DNA from: Dehalogenimonas formicexedens | GTDB lineage: Bacteria > Chloroflexota > Dehalococcoidia > Dehalococcoidales > Dehalococcoidaceae | Assembly (NCBI RefSeq): GCF_001953175.1 | Contig: NZ_CP018258.1 | Location: 462,210 to 526,209 of the forward strand | Reading direction: 5' to 3' | DNA: 64,000 nucleotides | Shown: positions 41,415 through 50,935 of the stretch, piece by piece | How positions within the stretch are numbered: position 1 is the stretch's first letter | How the letters are laid out: each line of letters starts with the position of its first letter | Made by a program: the position numbers and the translations under genes | The notes under the pieces: generated by a model | The model's database searches: none | What the model saw: only the letters and a program-made list of their open reading frames with translations | Told to the model about the DNA's origin: nothing

Positions 41415-41621
41415 CTATTTGGACAGGACGCGGCGCCGGCGATCGATCTTGCCGGGTATGACGACCGGTTCTTTTTCGGCGATGGCCTCCGCCTGGCTCA
41501 GATGCCGGCCGGGATAGTTCACCCAACCGCACTGAAAACATTGCTCATAGGCGCCGTATTCGTCGCTGTCGCCGTAGAGATCGCCGACGTGACAGCGGGG
41601 ACAACTCTTGATCTTATACAC
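41415..41621 (-). CDS. Small zinc-ribbon protein, 68 aa
   Basis: Two C-x2-C knuckles (CPRCHVGDLYGDSDEYG, then YEQCFQCGWVN) form a zinc ribbon; the tail is basic (GKIDRRRRVLSK). Such small proteins are common in Dehalococcoidia with no known role. RBS AGGAGGATC before the ATG. Monocistronic, with a terminator. Confidence 0.7.
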   Translation of the reverse strand: MYKIKSCPRCHVGDLYGDSDEYGAYEQCFQCGWVNYPGRHLSQAEAIAEKEPVVIPGKIDRRRRVLSK

Positions 41622-41897
41622 GGGATCCTCCTTGTTGAATCGATCCGAAACACCGCCATTGTATACTTCTTAAAAGCCGGTGTAAGTGACCAAGGTCACG
41701 CGCGCCGCAATGTGAATGGCCGTTGCTTATTATCAACAGATTGTATTCACATTCTCTCCATATTCGATTGGTATGATGGACACGCAAAAGGCGAGAGATC
41801 CCTTTTTCAACTACTTGAGCCATGATCCCGCTGGCCGCCCGCGGCGATTGTAGAGGTGGATCCCGGATTGCGCCTGCCAAAGGAACGGGGATATATT

Positions 41898-42587
41898 ATG
41901 GATGTGACGAAAAAAATCCTGGTAGTAGATGACGAGCAAAAAATCGTCGAAATCGTTTGCGCTTACCTGGAGCGTGAGGGCTTCCGGGTTATTCCCGCTT
42001 ACGACGGAGAGTCAGCAATCAAGGCTTTCCGCCAGGAAAAGCCGGATCTCATCGTACTTGACCTGATGCTGCCGAAGCTTTCAGGTAACGACGTATGCCG
42101 GATCATCAGGAAAGAATCGGAAGTACCGATCATCATGCTTACCGCCCGGGACGAGCTGACTGACAAGATCGTCGGACTGGAACTCGGCGCGGACGATTAC
42201 CTGACCAAACCCTTCGAAGGACGGGAATTGGTGGCAAGGGTGAAGGCGATACTACGGCGTAGCGGGTTAAAACCCTCAGTCCCACTGGTCCGCTGCGGGG
42301 AGATCACGGTGGACGCAGAGCGCCGGCAGGTCACCATCAGGGACCGTGTGATCGAACTGACCACGACCGAGTTCGAGATGTTAAAACTGCTAGCCGCACA
42401 CCCCGGAAAGGTTTTTTCCCGCGCCGAACTCCTTGACCGGCTGCAGGGGGATGCCTACGAAGGATATGAACGGACGATCGACAGCCATATAAAAAACCTG
42501 AGACGCAAGATTGAACCCGATGTGGACAAACCGTCTTATATTCATACGATTTACGGCGGCGGTTACAAATTGGAGCTGCCCGGGTGA
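41898..42587 (+). CDS. Response regulator, OmpR/PhoB type
   Basis: Receiver domain: ILVVDDEQK, LIVLDLMLPK (phospho-Asp) and the LTKPFEGREL Lys. C-terminal winged helix: TTTEFEMLKLLAAHPGKVFS and IDSHIKNLRRKIE. 229 aa from ATG 41898, which matches the family start better than an earlier in-frame codon. It overlaps the histidine kinase gene (GTG at 42584), so they form one two-component system. Confidence 0.93.
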   Translation: MDVTKKILVVDDEQKIVEIVCAYLEREGFRVIPAYDGESAIKAFRQEKPDLIVLDLMLPKLSGNDVCRIIRKESEVPIIMLTARDELTDKIVGLELGADDYLTKPFEGRELVARVKAILRRSGLKPSVPLVRCGEITVDAERRQVTIRDRVIELTTTEFEMLKLLAAHPGKVFSRAELLDRLQGDAYEGYERTIDSHIKNLRRKIEPDVDKPSYIHTIYGGGYKLELPG

Positions 42588-44008
42588 AAAGCCTGGTATG
42601 GAAAATCGGCGGCGCTCTGGTCCTGGTTGCTCTGATCGCCGTTTCGATAATGGCGTACCTGACCAATGAGAATACCCACCGGGAATTCCACACCTATATC
42701 CAGGCTAATCCGGCCTTCGAGGACACCGTCGCTCGAATCTTAGGATTGGTATATATCCGCGGCGGCTGGTCGGGTCTGGCGGATGTCCTGCCGCAGATGC
42801 TGGCTTTTGAAGGCGACCGCCTGATCGTGGCCGATGTCAACAACGTAATTGTTGGTGATTCGGCGGGACTGGCTATCGGTCAGACGGTAACCCAAGCCGA
42901 GTTGACCGGCGGCCATGAAGTGGAAATCTCGCCGAGCTTTCCCAACCCGGGACAACCTGGCGGCAACGGCCAGCTGGTGGGACAGTTTTTCTACCTGGGA
43001 CAGGCGGGCGGAGTGCTCGACGCGGAGCAGAATTTTCTAAGTCAAACTAACCGCTGGTTGTGGCTTTCCGGCGGTATCGGCGTGATAATCGCCGTGGCGC
43101 TGGCGGCGGCTCTGACCTACAATTTTATCCGGCCGCTCAGGGCGTTGAGCGCCGGCGCCAACGCAATCGCCGCGGGCAACCTGGGGTACAGGGTAAAAGT
43201 TAAATCCGGGGATGAAACGGGGGAACTGGCCGAATCGTTCAATATAATGGCCGGGTCGCTTGAAAAAAGCGAACAAGCCCGAAAAAGGTTGCTGGCCGAT
43301 GTCGCTCATGAACTGCGGACTCCGCTGACCATCATCAACGGCACCATCGATGCCATGATCGACGGGGTGTTGCCCAGGGACGAGCGACAATTGAAGACGG
43401 TAAAAAGCGAAACAGTGGTGCTCACACGCCTGATCAGCGATCTCCGCGATCTTTCGCTGGCTGAAGCCGGTAAGCTCAAGCTGGAAAAATCGACGATAGA
43501 TTGGGCTGACCTGATCCAGTGGAAACTGGATCAATTTCGCCCTATGGCTGAAGTTAAAGGGATTGAACTCAAGTTCGAAGGTAGGGATGGGCTCCCCGCG
43601 GTTTCGGCTGATTGGGTAAGGATGGAACAAGTTCTAGCCAATCTGCTTTCGAATGCCATACGGCACACGCTCGAGGGTGGTCAGGTCAAGGTCAGCCTTT
43701 CCGAAACCGTTCTTAACGGCAGACCCGCCGTTACAGCTTCAGTGGCCGATACCGGTGAGGGCATTGAGCCGGATAAGCTCGAGCACATCTTCGACCGGTT
43801 TTACCGCATCGAGGATTCGAGGGCGCGAACCGAGGGTAACGGCGCCGGATTAGGGCTGGCCATCGTGAAGCAAATGGTAGAGGCCCACGGCGGTGAGGTC
43901 AGAGCAGAGAGCAAACCCGGCTCTGGCTCGACCTTCTTCATCACCCTGCCAGCGATCGAAGTTACCGCTCTGGATGTCACGCCCGAATCATCACCAGGAG
44001 CATCTTGA
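42584..44008 (+). CDS. Sensor histidine kinase with HAMP domain
   Basis: One N-terminal membrane helix, an extracytoplasmic sensing region (residues about 30-145), a second helix (GGIGVIIAVALAAALTYNFI), HAMP, H-box (LADVAHELRTPLTIINGTID) and ATPase boxes N (LSNAIRH), G1 (VADTGEGIEP) and G2 (GAGLGLAIVK). 474 aa. It overlaps the regulator gene by 4 bases. Ligand unknown. The gene's tail overlaps the minus-strand cupin gene by 32 bases. Confidence 0.92.
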   Translation: MKSLVWKIGGALVLVALIAVSIMAYLTNENTHREFHTYIQANPAFEDTVARILGLVYIRGGWSGLADVLPQMLAFEGDRLIVADVNNVIVGDSAGLAIGQTVTQAELTGGHEVEISPSFPNPGQPGGNGQLVGQFFYLGQAGGVLDAEQNFLSQTNRWLWLSGGIGVIIAVALAAALTYNFIRPLRALSAGANAIAAGNLGYRVKVKSGDETGELAESFNIMAGSLEKSEQARKRLLADVAHELRTPLTIINGTIDAMIDGVLPRDERQLKTVKSETVVLTRLISDLRDLSLAEAGKLKLEKSTIDWADLIQWKLDQFRPMAEVKGIELKFEGRDGLPAVSADWVRMEQVLANLLSNAIRHTLEGGQVKVSLSETVLNGRPAVTASVADTGEGIEPDKLEHIFDRFYRIEDSRARTEGNGAGLGLAIVKQMVEAHGGEVRAESKPGSGSTFFITLPAIEVTALDVTPESSPGAS

Positions 44009-44306
44009 ACGGGGTCACCGCTCGAACGGAGTGTGGCTCGTTCGCCGGCATGATGATCATCTGACCTTCGATCACCCGGTTCTTCTGTCCCGAAATGCTT
44101 ATCTCGGCTTCACCGTCGATGGCATAGACAAAGGCATCAAACGACGCCGAATGCTCCGATAGGCCATGCCCGGCATCAAAGGCGAAAACAGTGATAGTCC
44201 CGGCCGGTCTTTCTGCCACGGTCCGGCTGACGACCGCTCCGTCCTGATAGCCGATCAGTTTTGCCAACTCCAGGGACCGCCCGACCAACGATTCCTTTTC
44301 CGCCAT
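43977..44306 (-). CDS. Cupin-domain protein, 109 aa
   Basis: A small single-domain cupin: GTITVFAFDAGHGLSEHSAS (metal-binding G-(X)5-H-X-H variant), then YAIDGEAEISISGQK and GQMIIMPANEPHSVRA with the second motif. Such proteins bind a metal and small molecule or act as sensors. Partner unknown. Convergent with the kinase gene. Confidence 0.8.
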   Translation of the reverse strand: MAEKESLVGRSLELAKLIGYQDGAVVSRTVAERPAGTITVFAFDAGHGLSEHSASFDAFVYAIDGEAEISISGQKNRVIEGQMIIMPANEPHSVRAVTPFKMLLVMIRA

Positions 44307-44435
44307 AAATTCCTCCGTAGTCCTTTGATTTTCAGTTTATCATATTGAATCCCCGGGTTTTACATGGCACAGGGGCTCGGTTATACTCTGCCGGAAAACA
44401 AGGTATAGTTATCTATCCAGCCTGGAAGGAAACGC

Positions 44436-45401
44436 ATGGTCGAGAGTGTTTTGCCCTGGGTCGTATTCAACATATTCCTGGTCGCCATGCTGCTGCTGGA
44501 CCTGCTGGTCTTCCACCGCAAACCCCACGCCATAGGCATGAAAGAATCTCTTGTCTGGACCGGGGTGTGGGTCGGACTGGCGGTGATTTTCGGTTTGGGC
44601 GTGTGGCTGTTCGAGGGCTCGACACATGCCATAAACTTTTTCAGCGGCTATGTTGTCGAAGAGTCGTTATCGGTCGACAATCTGTTCGTTTTCCTGATGC
44701 TGTTCACCTATTTCTGCGTCCCCAGCGCCCACCAGCACCGCGTCCTTTTTTGGGGCATCCTGACCGCCATCGTCCTCAGGGCGGCTTTCATCCTGGGCGG
44801 CATAGCCCTGTTTCAAGCCCTCGAGTGGATCATCTACGTCTTCGGCGCTTTCCTGATCTTCACCGGTATCAGGATGGGGATGCAATCAGAGGAAAACCCC
44901 CACCCCGAAGGTAATCCGGTGCTCAAACTGGTAAGGCGGTTCCTGCCGATGACCGCCAACTACCACGGCAGCAAATTCTTCACCATTGAAAACGGGCGGC
45001 GCCTGGCGACGCCGTTGTTCATGGTTTTTATGGTAGTGAACCTTACGGATGTCATCTTTGCCGTGGATTCCATTCCTGCGGTGCTGGCGATCACCCAGGA
45101 CCCGTTCATCGTCTACACATCGAATATGTTCGCCATCATGGGTCTCCGGTCCATCTATTTTGCCCTTTCCGGCTTTGCCAAGAAGTTGCATTATCTTCAT
45201 TATGGGCTTTCGGCGATACTCGTCTTCCTGGGCGTCAAGATGATTCTTTCCAGCGTTTTCGAAGTGCCAACTGTCGCTTCTCTCCTGATTATCGCTGGGA
45301 TCCTCGGGGCGGCGGTCATCGCCTCCCTCCGGCGGCCTGCCGAGATTGAAGTCAGCCCCACCCCGGGAACTTGCCCCACTGATGTAGAAAAGGAAGGGTA
45401 A
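44436..45401 (+). CDS. TerC-family integral membrane protein
   Basis: About nine hydrophobic helices, with the EESLSVDNLFVFLMLFTYFC block and VNLTDVIFAVDSIPAVLAIT, the acidic signature of TerC/Alx proteins that move or sense metals such as manganese. 321 aa is full length. Start ATG with GGAAGG upstream. The next gene follows after 4 bases. Confidence 0.9.
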   Translation: MVESVLPWVVFNIFLVAMLLLDLLVFHRKPHAIGMKESLVWTGVWVGLAVIFGLGVWLFEGSTHAINFFSGYVVEESLSVDNLFVFLMLFTYFCVPSAHQHRVLFWGILTAIVLRAAFILGGIALFQALEWIIYVFGAFLIFTGIRMGMQSEENPHPEGNPVLKLVRRFLPMTANYHGSKFFTIENGRRLATPLFMVFMVVNLTDVIFAVDSIPAVLAITQDPFIVYTSNMFAIMGLRSIYFALSGFAKKLHYLHYGLSAILVFLGVKMILSSVFEVPTVASLLIIAGILGAAVIASLRRPAEIEVSPTPGTCPTDVEKEG

Positions 45402-45405
45402 GGCC

Positions 45406-45723
45406 ATGCCCGCGATAAAGGCTTTCCTTGAGCATGTCCTGGAGAAACTAACCTCCTTGGGTCCGGTGACCGGCAGGAGCATGTTCGGCGGGTTCGGCGT
45501 GTTCCATGACGAAGAGATGTTCGGCTTGATTTCCAATGATGTGTTGTACCTGAAAGCCGACGATTCGAACCGGGAAGATTACCTCTCACGCGGCAGCAGC
45601 CAGTATAAGCCGATGCCTTATTTCAGGGTTCCGGACGACGTTTTCGAAAATTCCGAGGACTTGTCCAGGTGGGCGCAGAAATCTGTTGCTATCGCTCATG
45701 CGCCGCCCAAAAAGAAAAAATAA
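45406..45723 (+). CDS. TfoX/Sxy N-terminal-domain protein
   Basis: 105 aa: VTGRSMFGGFGVFHDEEMFG, LYLKADDSNREDYLSRGSSQ and PYFRVPDDVFENSEDLSRWA are typical of TfoX N-terminal domain proteins. In other bacteria they regulate competence; alone, the role is unclear. It is the second gene after terC with a 4-base gap, so probably same transcript. The C-terminus is lysine-rich. Confidence 0.82.
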   Translation: MPAIKAFLEHVLEKLTSLGPVTGRSMFGGFGVFHDEEMFGLISNDVLYLKADDSNREDYLSRGSSQYKPMPYFRVPDDVFENSEDLSRWAQKSVAIAHAPPKKKK

Positions 45724-45790
45724 TGGGCCGAAAAACATCGTATCCCGGTTCCCTTGTTGGTGTATAATCCGTCCCGAAGCGAGGAAAGTC

Positions 45791-46009
45791 ATGTCTGATC
45801 TTGAAGACTACAAGATAATGTACAGAAAACAAGAGGCAGAATTCCTTGCGGAGCGAAAAAAGCTGATCGCTCAGAAACAGCTCATCGGTAAAGTTTTCAC
45901 CACCGAGGCGATTCACAAACGCCAACATATAGAAAAACGCATTGCGGAACTTGAGCGCAAAATTATCGAGATCCGCACTATGCTGGGCGAGAACTACAAA
46001 AATAACTAG
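45791..46009 (+). CDS. Hypothetical coiled-coil protein, 72 aa
   Basis: From ATG 45791 (GAGGAAAG upstream) the product is almost entirely helical and charged (QEAEFLAERKKLIAQKQLIG, then KRQHIEKRIAELERKIIEIR). No domain recognised. It precedes the metallopeptidase gene by two bases, so likely co-transcribed. Confidence 0.6.
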   Translation: MSDLEDYKIMYRKQEAEFLAERKKLIAQKQLIGKVFTTEAIHKRQHIEKRIAELERKIIEIRTMLGENYKNN

Positions 46010-46011
46010 CC

Positions 46012-46386
46012 ATGGACGCAAAGACCTTTTCCGGGTTGGTATCACGCGCCCTGGATAATCTGCCGGATGAGTTCCTGGATCTCCTGGAAAACATCGAGAT
46101 CGCCGTGGAAGACTATCCATCGCTCCGGCAAAGACACGGCTCCAAGCGCAATGAACTGCTGGGTTTATACGAAGGCGTCCCGCTGACCGAACGGGATACC
46201 CATTACGGTCTGGTATTGCCGGATAAAATCACTATCTTCCAAAAGCCTATCGAAGCTATCTGCAAAACCGAAGAGGAAATAATCGACCAGGTCGAAAAAA
46301 CCGTACGCCATGAGATAGCCCACCATTTCGGCATGACCGACGCTCAACTGGATGAAATCGAGCAACGCTGGTCGAAGAGATACTGA
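46012..46386 (+). CDS. Metallopeptidase-family (zincin-like) protein
   Basis: 124 aa with HEIAHHFGM (HEXXH at residues 100-104) near the end and the [11 protein letters not shown] segment of PF06262 zincin-like proteins. Function of the family is unknown; protease activity is inferred from the motif. It overlaps or abuts the acetyltransferase gene that follows. Confidence 0.85.
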   Translation: MDAKTFSGLVSRALDNLPDEFLDLLENIEIAVEDYPSLRQRHGSKRNELLGLYEGVPLTERDTHYGLVLPDKITIFQKPIEAICKTEEEIIDQVEKTVRHEIAHHFGMTDAQLDEIEQRWSKRY

Positions 46387-46387
46387 G

Positions 46388-47221
46388 GTGTCCGAAGAAG
46401 ATGTCATCCGGGAAACGCCAGTCCCGGCTACGATCGAAAGCCTCGATCGCGATCTGAAAGCGCTGGGAGTGGCAGCGGGAATGACGCTGCTGGTCCATTC
46501 ATCCTTGTCGGCGCTGGGGTGGGTCTGCGGCGGGGCGGTGGCTGTTATCAGGGCGCTTGAAGCAGTTCTCGGAGAGACTGGCACGCTGGTGATGCCGGCT
46601 CATTCCGGGGAATTATCCGATCCCGCTTTTTGGCAGCACCCACCAGTGCCTGAAACCTGGTGGCAAATCATCCGCGACCAGATGCCGGCTTTCGATCCCG
46701 ATCTGACGCCGACACGGGGCATGGGTGTTATCGCCGAGACTTTCAGAAAGCAAAGGGGCATCTTCCGGAGCGATCATCCGCAGGTGTCTTTTGCCGCAAG
46801 AGGCCCCTTGGCATCAGAGATTACCAGCGACCATTCATTGGAGTACGCGCTTGGCGATCATAGCCCGCTGGGTAAATTATACGCTCTGGGCGGCTATGTT
46901 TTGCTTTTAGGCTGCGGTTATGGCAACAACACCTCGCTTCACCTGGCGGAATATCGGGCGAAATATCCCGGAAAGCGGATCGAAACCGGTGGGGCGCCTG
47001 TAGTTGAGAATGGCAAGAGAGTTTGGAAAGTCCTCGAAGACTTCGGGGACGATTCGGAAGATTTTAAGCTTATCGGCGCTGATTTCGAGAAGGCTTGTGC
47101 CGGAACCGTGAGGATCGGCCAGGTTGGTTTGGCCACAGCCCGGCTGATGCCTGTCAGGGTATTGGTGGATTACGCTACGGAGTGGATGACGGCTAATAGA
47201 GATAAGCGGGGTAAAGACTGA
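46388..47221 (+). CDS. AAC(3)-family N-acetyltransferase
   Basis: GTG 46388 starts [40 protein letters not shown] (CoA loop) and [26 protein letters not shown] and [17 protein letters not shown] are the conserved AAC(3) blocks. 277 aa. Family members acetylate aminoglycoside antibiotics; many homologues in environmental bacteria have unknown substrates, so resistance is not claimed. Stop overlaps the tag start (TGATGG). Confidence 0.85.
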   Translation: MSEEDVIRETPVPATIESLDRDLKALGVAAGMTLLVHSSLSALGWVCGGAVAVIRALEAVLGETGTLVMPAHSGELSDPAFWQHPPVPETWWQIIRDQMPAFDPDLTPTRGMGVIAETFRKQRGIFRSDHPQVSFAARGPLASEITSDHSLEYALGDHSPLGKLYALGGYVLLLGCGYGNNTSLHLAEYRAKYPGKRIETGGAPVVENGKRVWKVLEDFGDDSEDFKLIGADFEKACAGTVRIGQVGLATARLMPVRVLVDYATEWMTANRDKRGKD

Positions 47222-47790
47222 TGGAACGTTGCGGCTGGGCGGAAACGGGCGATGAACTCCTGGCCAAATATCACGACGAGGAGTGGGGTGTGCCCAACCA
47301 TGACGACCGGAAACACTTCGAGTTCATGATCCTCGAAGCGTTCCAGGCCGGACTGTCTTGGATGACTATCCTCAGGAAGCGGGAGGCTTTCAGGAAAGCT
47401 TTTGCCGGGTTCGATCCGTCGAAAGTGGCGAAGTTCGATCAGCAGAAGGTAAACGAACTGCTCAACGATAAAGGCATAGTTAGAAACAGGCTCAAGATCG
47501 AAGCCGCGATCAACAATGCCAAAAGATTCCTCGAGGTACAGAAAGAATTTGGCTCATTCGATAACTACATCTGGGGATTTGTCGAAGGAAAACCAATTGC
47601 TCCCGATCGAAGGTCCTTATCCGAAATTCCAGCCACGACCGAACTGTCCGATAGGATCAGCCAGGATCTGAAGAAAAGGGGCTTCAAGTTTGTGGGATCG
47701 ACGATCGTATATTCCCACCTTCAAGCGGTGGGCATCGTAAACGACCACCTGGTGGATTGCCCCCGGTATAGAGCGGCGAGTCAAGTTTAG
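47221..47790 (+). CDS. tag: DNA-3-methyladenine glycosylase I
   Basis: Removes 3-methyladenine from alkylated [28 protein letters not shown] is the standard N-terminus with the zinc Cys4. EAFQAGLSWMTILRKREAFR and the late HLQAVGIVNDHLVDCPRY zinc segment complete the fold. 189 aa. It ends the plus-strand run from terC and precedes a strong terminator. Confidence 0.94.
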   Translation: MERCGWAETGDELLAKYHDEEWGVPNHDDRKHFEFMILEAFQAGLSWMTILRKREAFRKAFAGFDPSKVAKFDQQKVNELLNDKGIVRNRLKIEAAINNAKRFLEVQKEFGSFDNYIWGFVEGKPIAPDRRSLSEIPATTELSDRISQDLKKRGFKFVGSTIVYSHLQAVGIVNDHLVDCPRYRAASQV

Positions 47791-47827
47791 AAAAGAACCC
47801 CCCGGATGGTGTCCGGGGGGTTCTTTT
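47791..47827. terminator. Bidirectional terminator between tag and aminopeptidase
   Basis: AAAAGAACCCCCCGGA and TCCGGGGGGTTCTTTT pair perfectly over 16 bases with a 5-base loop; A-runs and T-runs flank both sides, so it can end both convergent transcripts. Confidence 0.9.
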
Positions 47828-47830
47828 TGA

Positions 47831-48937
47831 CTAGAAATCGATAACGAACTTACCGTCCTTGTACAACAGATCCCCGTCGACCCGGATTTCGCCGCCCTGG
47901 CGCAGATCGCAGACCATGTCCCAGTGGATGGCGGATTCGTTGACCGAACCGGTCTCAGGGTAACCGGCACCCAGGGCCATATGGAAGCTGCCGCCGATCT
48001 TCTCGTCGAAGAGGATTTCGCCGGTGAATTTAGTGATGCCTTCATTTGTGCCGATGGCAAATTCGCCCAGCCGCCTGGCGCCCTCGTCGGTATCGAGAGT
48101 CTTCAACAGAAATTCCTCATTTTTCTCCGCGGTGGCCTTCACCACCTTGCCGTTTTCAAACCACAGCCTGACGCCGGTGACCTCACGGCCGCTTTCGATG
48201 GCGGGATAGGAAAAATAAACGTGCCCGTTGGCAGAATCCTCGACAGGTCCGGTAAAGACCTCGCCGTCAGGCATATTGTACTGACCGTCGCATTTTACGA
48301 ACTTGCGGCCTTTGATCGATAACTTGAGGTCGGTGCCGGGGGCGGTGACATGCACCTCCCGCCGCCCTTTCAACCAATCCACTACCTTTTGAAGACGGTC
48401 GCTCTGTTTTAGCCAATAGCCTATCGGATCGTCCGCGTCAGGCATGCAGGCGCCGAAAACGAAGTCCTCGTATTCTTCCAGGCTCATCTCGGCATCCTGG
48501 GCCATAGCCGCCGTCGGGAACGGCACCACCACCCAGTTGAATTCGCCGGCCCCGGAACGCTTCATCATCGTTTTCATGAGGCCGGACCTGCCGCGGTCGA
48601 ACAGAACCATTTTTTCCGGTGCGACGTTCGATAGTTTCTTGGTGTTATCGTCGGCAAGGATGGCAAACCTGGCATCGTATTCTTCGGCGATGTAACGCTG
48701 GGGCTGATGGACATATTGAATCTGCTCATCGGTACCGAAGCGGTACAGGATGTCTTCAAAATCGCCCCGGGGCAGGACGAGGGGAAAGCCTCCGGCTTTC
48801 ACGACCTCGAGGTAAATCGCCCGGGTCAGGGGCTGGGCGGCTGAAGGCGCGTTAATTACGACCTTATTGCCCGGTTTGATCTTGGTGGAATAATTGACAA
48901 CGAGTTCAGCCAGTTTCTGGATACGGGGATCCGCCAT
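47831..48937 (-). CDS. Aminopeptidase, M29 (AmpS/thermophilic) family
   Basis: 368 aa. KLAELVVNYSTKIKPGNKVV start, EVHVTAPGTDLKLSIKGRKF, MPDGEVFTGPVEDSANGHVY, GSFHMALGAGYPETG and HWDMVCDLRQGGEIRVDGDL hold the conserved acidic, His and Asp metal ligands of M29 peptidases. It removes N-terminal residues from peptides in the cytoplasm. Monocistronic, convergent with tag. Confidence 0.88.
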   Translation of the reverse strand: MADPRIQKLAELVVNYSTKIKPGNKVVINAPSAAQPLTRAIYLEVVKAGGFPLVLPRGDFEDILYRFGTDEQIQYVHQPQRYIAEEYDARFAILADDNTKKLSNVAPEKMVLFDRGRSGLMKTMMKRSGAGEFNWVVVPFPTAAMAQDAEMSLEEYEDFVFGACMPDADDPIGYWLKQSDRLQKVVDWLKGRREVHVTAPGTDLKLSIKGRKFVKCDGQYNMPDGEVFTGPVEDSANGHVYFSYPAIESGREVTGVRLWFENGKVVKATAEKNEEFLLKTLDTDEGARRLGEFAIGTNEGITKFTGEILFDEKIGGSFHMALGAGYPETGSVNESAIHWDMVCDLRQGGEIRVDGDLLYKDGKFVIDF

Positions 48938-49242
48938 TATTTTCTCCTTTTAATTCTATCGGACTATTGTAGTCCTCGAGTGAAAATGGGGCAAGCAGTG
49001 CTCGTTCAGCTGAATTACCCCAGGATATTGCATCATTTATGATTCGGACAATGAAAGATTGATTTTATCAAATAGTTGTTGCCGTTTTGTCCCTGATTGA
49101 GCTGGCTCTTTTCAGGTTCGAGATAATAGATTGCAGCACCACGGACAACTGGAACCAGAAGGCATTTCCGGTGCGCACCGTTTACCTAGCCGCCGATGAG
49201 CCGGGAAGATTGGTCGAAGCGCTGCAACAACAATTGATGGAG
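48938..49242. other. Intergenic stretch with a small open frame
   Basis: A plus-strand open frame at 49087-49251 (54 codons from TTG, ending ADEPGRLVEALQQQLMELA) looks coding in composition but has no clear RBS and is not recognised. It may be the tail of a lost gene. It also contains the upstream promoter area of the M29 gene. No RNA gene seen. Confidence 0.35.
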
Positions 49243-50391
49243 TTAGCTTAAAACTCGCGGGAGCTGACGGGAGAGTTCATCACGGCTGTCATTCGCCGAT
49301 GAACAAGCTTCGACCCCAATGTGAATGACCGGCACCCCACGCCCTTCATAGTATTTGACCAGCGGCAACGTTTTCTCGGCGAAGATGGCCAGTTTTTTTG
49401 TGACTTCCTCAATGCTGTCGTCACGCCGCCCGCCGCGGTCGCCGCCGGCGTCGGTGCGGATGCGCTCGATCACCGTTCCCGGCGCACACTCAAGAACGAC
49501 GATAGCTGTCATGTTTACCGTCTTTGCCAGAGCGGCGGCCTGGCCGGCATGGCGAGGCAATCCGTTCATGACAGTCAGGACGCCGCCGGAAATTCCTTTA
49601 TCCTCGATGAAGGCACCCAGCAACTTTTCGGCGATGGGAAACTCCCCGTCGGTGAGCAAGGCACCGGTGCGGAGGGAGGTCCTGATGATTTCCATCTCGG
49701 TGCCGGACAGCAGCCCGGTAGGGGCGGCGGCATAGCGGCGAAGCTGTGCGCCGAAATCGAAATGGAAGCATTTATTACCGCCAAGGCCTTGTCTTTCCAA
49801 GAGCTCGCCGAGCGGAGTTTTGCCCGCTCCGGTGGGGCCGAGGAGAAGAATAGCGCGGGGCATACCGGAGCGCCAGGTTGCCGCTTTTCGGTCGATTTCC
49901 TTGATAAAACTATCTTTGCCCATAACATAGGCTTCCATGTTTTCGGGGAAAGTAGATGCCAGCTTGGATTTCAAGCGGCAATATTCCTCCAGTCGGCTCG
50001 GATGGGCAATCAGGTAATCCCGGAATGCCAGATGGCGGCTGATCTCCGGATTTCCTTGCTGGAAGACATGCAGGTGATGGCTCCGTTCGCCATCGGTCTC
50101 TTTGATAAAAAACCGCCGGCCTGAGATCCCATATTCGCCTTTGGCGGAATAGCCGATGGCGGCTAACCTGTCGTTAACGGCATCAACCCGGCCGATGTCG
50201 GTGACCACGGTGATGATGTCGATGACCGGTTTGGCAGCGGCTCCGGGAATCGAGGTGGAACCAACGTGATGGATTTCCACAATCAGATCCCCAAAGGCTG
50301 ATCTGAGCGCATCCGCCTCGACCTTGAAAAGCAGTGGCCACTCGTTACAGTACGGTACTACCTTGACTTTCCGGGGCGGTTGAATATTCAC
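49243..50391 (-). CDS. GrpB (UPF0157) domain fused to adenylate-kinase-like P-loop domain
   Basis: Residues 1-170 are a GrpB/UPF0157 nucleotidyltransferase-like domain (EIHHVGSTSIPGAAAKPVID, SHHLHVF). Residues 180-370 form a nucleoside-monophosphate-kinase-like P-loop (AILLLGPTGAGKTPLGELLE; CAPGTVIERIRTDAGGDRGG lid region). The two are usually separate proteins. 382 aa without frameshift. Function is unknown; nucleotide metabolism is inferred from both halves. Confidence 0.8.
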   Translation of the reverse strand: MNIQPPRKVKVVPYCNEWPLLFKVEADALRSAFGDLIVEIHHVGSTSIPGAAAKPVIDIITVVTDIGRVDAVNDRLAAIGYSAKGEYGISGRRFFIKETDGERSHHLHVFQQGNPEISRHLAFRDYLIAHPSRLEEYCRLKSKLASTFPENMEAYVMGKDSFIKEIDRKAATWRSGMPRAILLLGPTGAGKTPLGELLERQGLGGNKCFHFDFGAQLRRYAAAPTGLLSGTEMEIIRTSLRTGALLTDGEFPIAEKLLGAFIEDKGISGGVLTVMNGLPRHAGQAAALAKTVNMTAIVVLECAPGTVIERIRTDAGGDRGGRRDDSIEEVTKKLAIFAEKTLPLVKYYEGRGVPVIHIGVEACSSANDSRDELSRQLPRVLS

Positions 50392-50550
50392 GAATAAATA
50401 AACCTGATTTTACTGTTGACAGCGCAACTGGCGTAGTGGCATACTCTAGTGCGGTTGAAAGTTGGTATCCAAGCCAAGGCGGTTTGTCCCACGGTCCGGA
50501 TGACCAAACCGTAAACCAAAGTATATAAAAAAAAGGAGCAAAAGTCATCC

Positions 50551-50853
50551 ATGGCCCAAGACAAAACCATCCAATGCGCAGACTGCGGCACTGATTTTAC
50601 GTTCAGCGCTTCTGAGCAGGAGTTCTTCGCTTCCAAGGGCTTCACCAACGAGCCCAAGCGATGCCCGACCTGCCGACAATCCCGCAAACAGACCCGCGGC
50701 GGTTCCGGCGCCGGTAATTCAGGCGGTCCCCGCCAGATGTTCCCTGCCGTTTGCGCCGCCTGCGGTAAAGAGACCCAGGTACCGTTCGAACCTCGAAACG
50801 GCCGGCCGGTTTATTGCAGCGATTGTTTCGCTAAGTCCAAGAGCGCTTACTAA
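50551..50853 (+). CDS. Double zinc-ribbon protein, 100 aa
   Basis: Two C-x2-C pairs in each half (CADCGTDFTF...CPTCRQSRK; CAACGKETQV...YCSDCFAKSK) with FTFSASEQEFFASKGFTNEP between. This matches CxxC-x17-CxxC zinc-binding proteins common in Chloroflexota. Role unknown; nucleic-acid binding is likely. RBS AAAGGAG. Followed by a strong terminator. Confidence 0.8.
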   Translation: MAQDKTIQCADCGTDFTFSASEQEFFASKGFTNEPKRCPTCRQSRKQTRGGSGAGNSGGPRQMFPAVCAACGKETQVPFEPRNGRPVYCSDCFAKSKSAY

Positions 50854-50872
50854 ATTTTCCAGTATTGAGTTC

Positions 50873-50901
50873 AAAGAGCCCCGTCCGGGGCTCTTTGTTT
50901 T
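50873..50901 (+). terminator. Terminator after zinc-ribbon gene
   Basis: AAAGAGCCCC and GGGGCTCTTT form a perfect 10-base stem with a 4-base loop, followed by GTTTTTG. Confidence 0.88.
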
Positions 50902-50935
50902 TGTGCGACGCTTTGAAATTGACTAAGATATTGCG

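Noticed and set aside
46388-47221. Calling the AAC(3)-like gene an antibiotic-resistance gene
   Set aside because: Family membership is clear, but many environmental members do not act on aminoglycosides and nothing in the context supports resistance.
50902-50935. Fluoride riboswitch before crcB
   Set aside because: The leader between the terminator and the start codon is too short and lacks the conserved aptamer segments.
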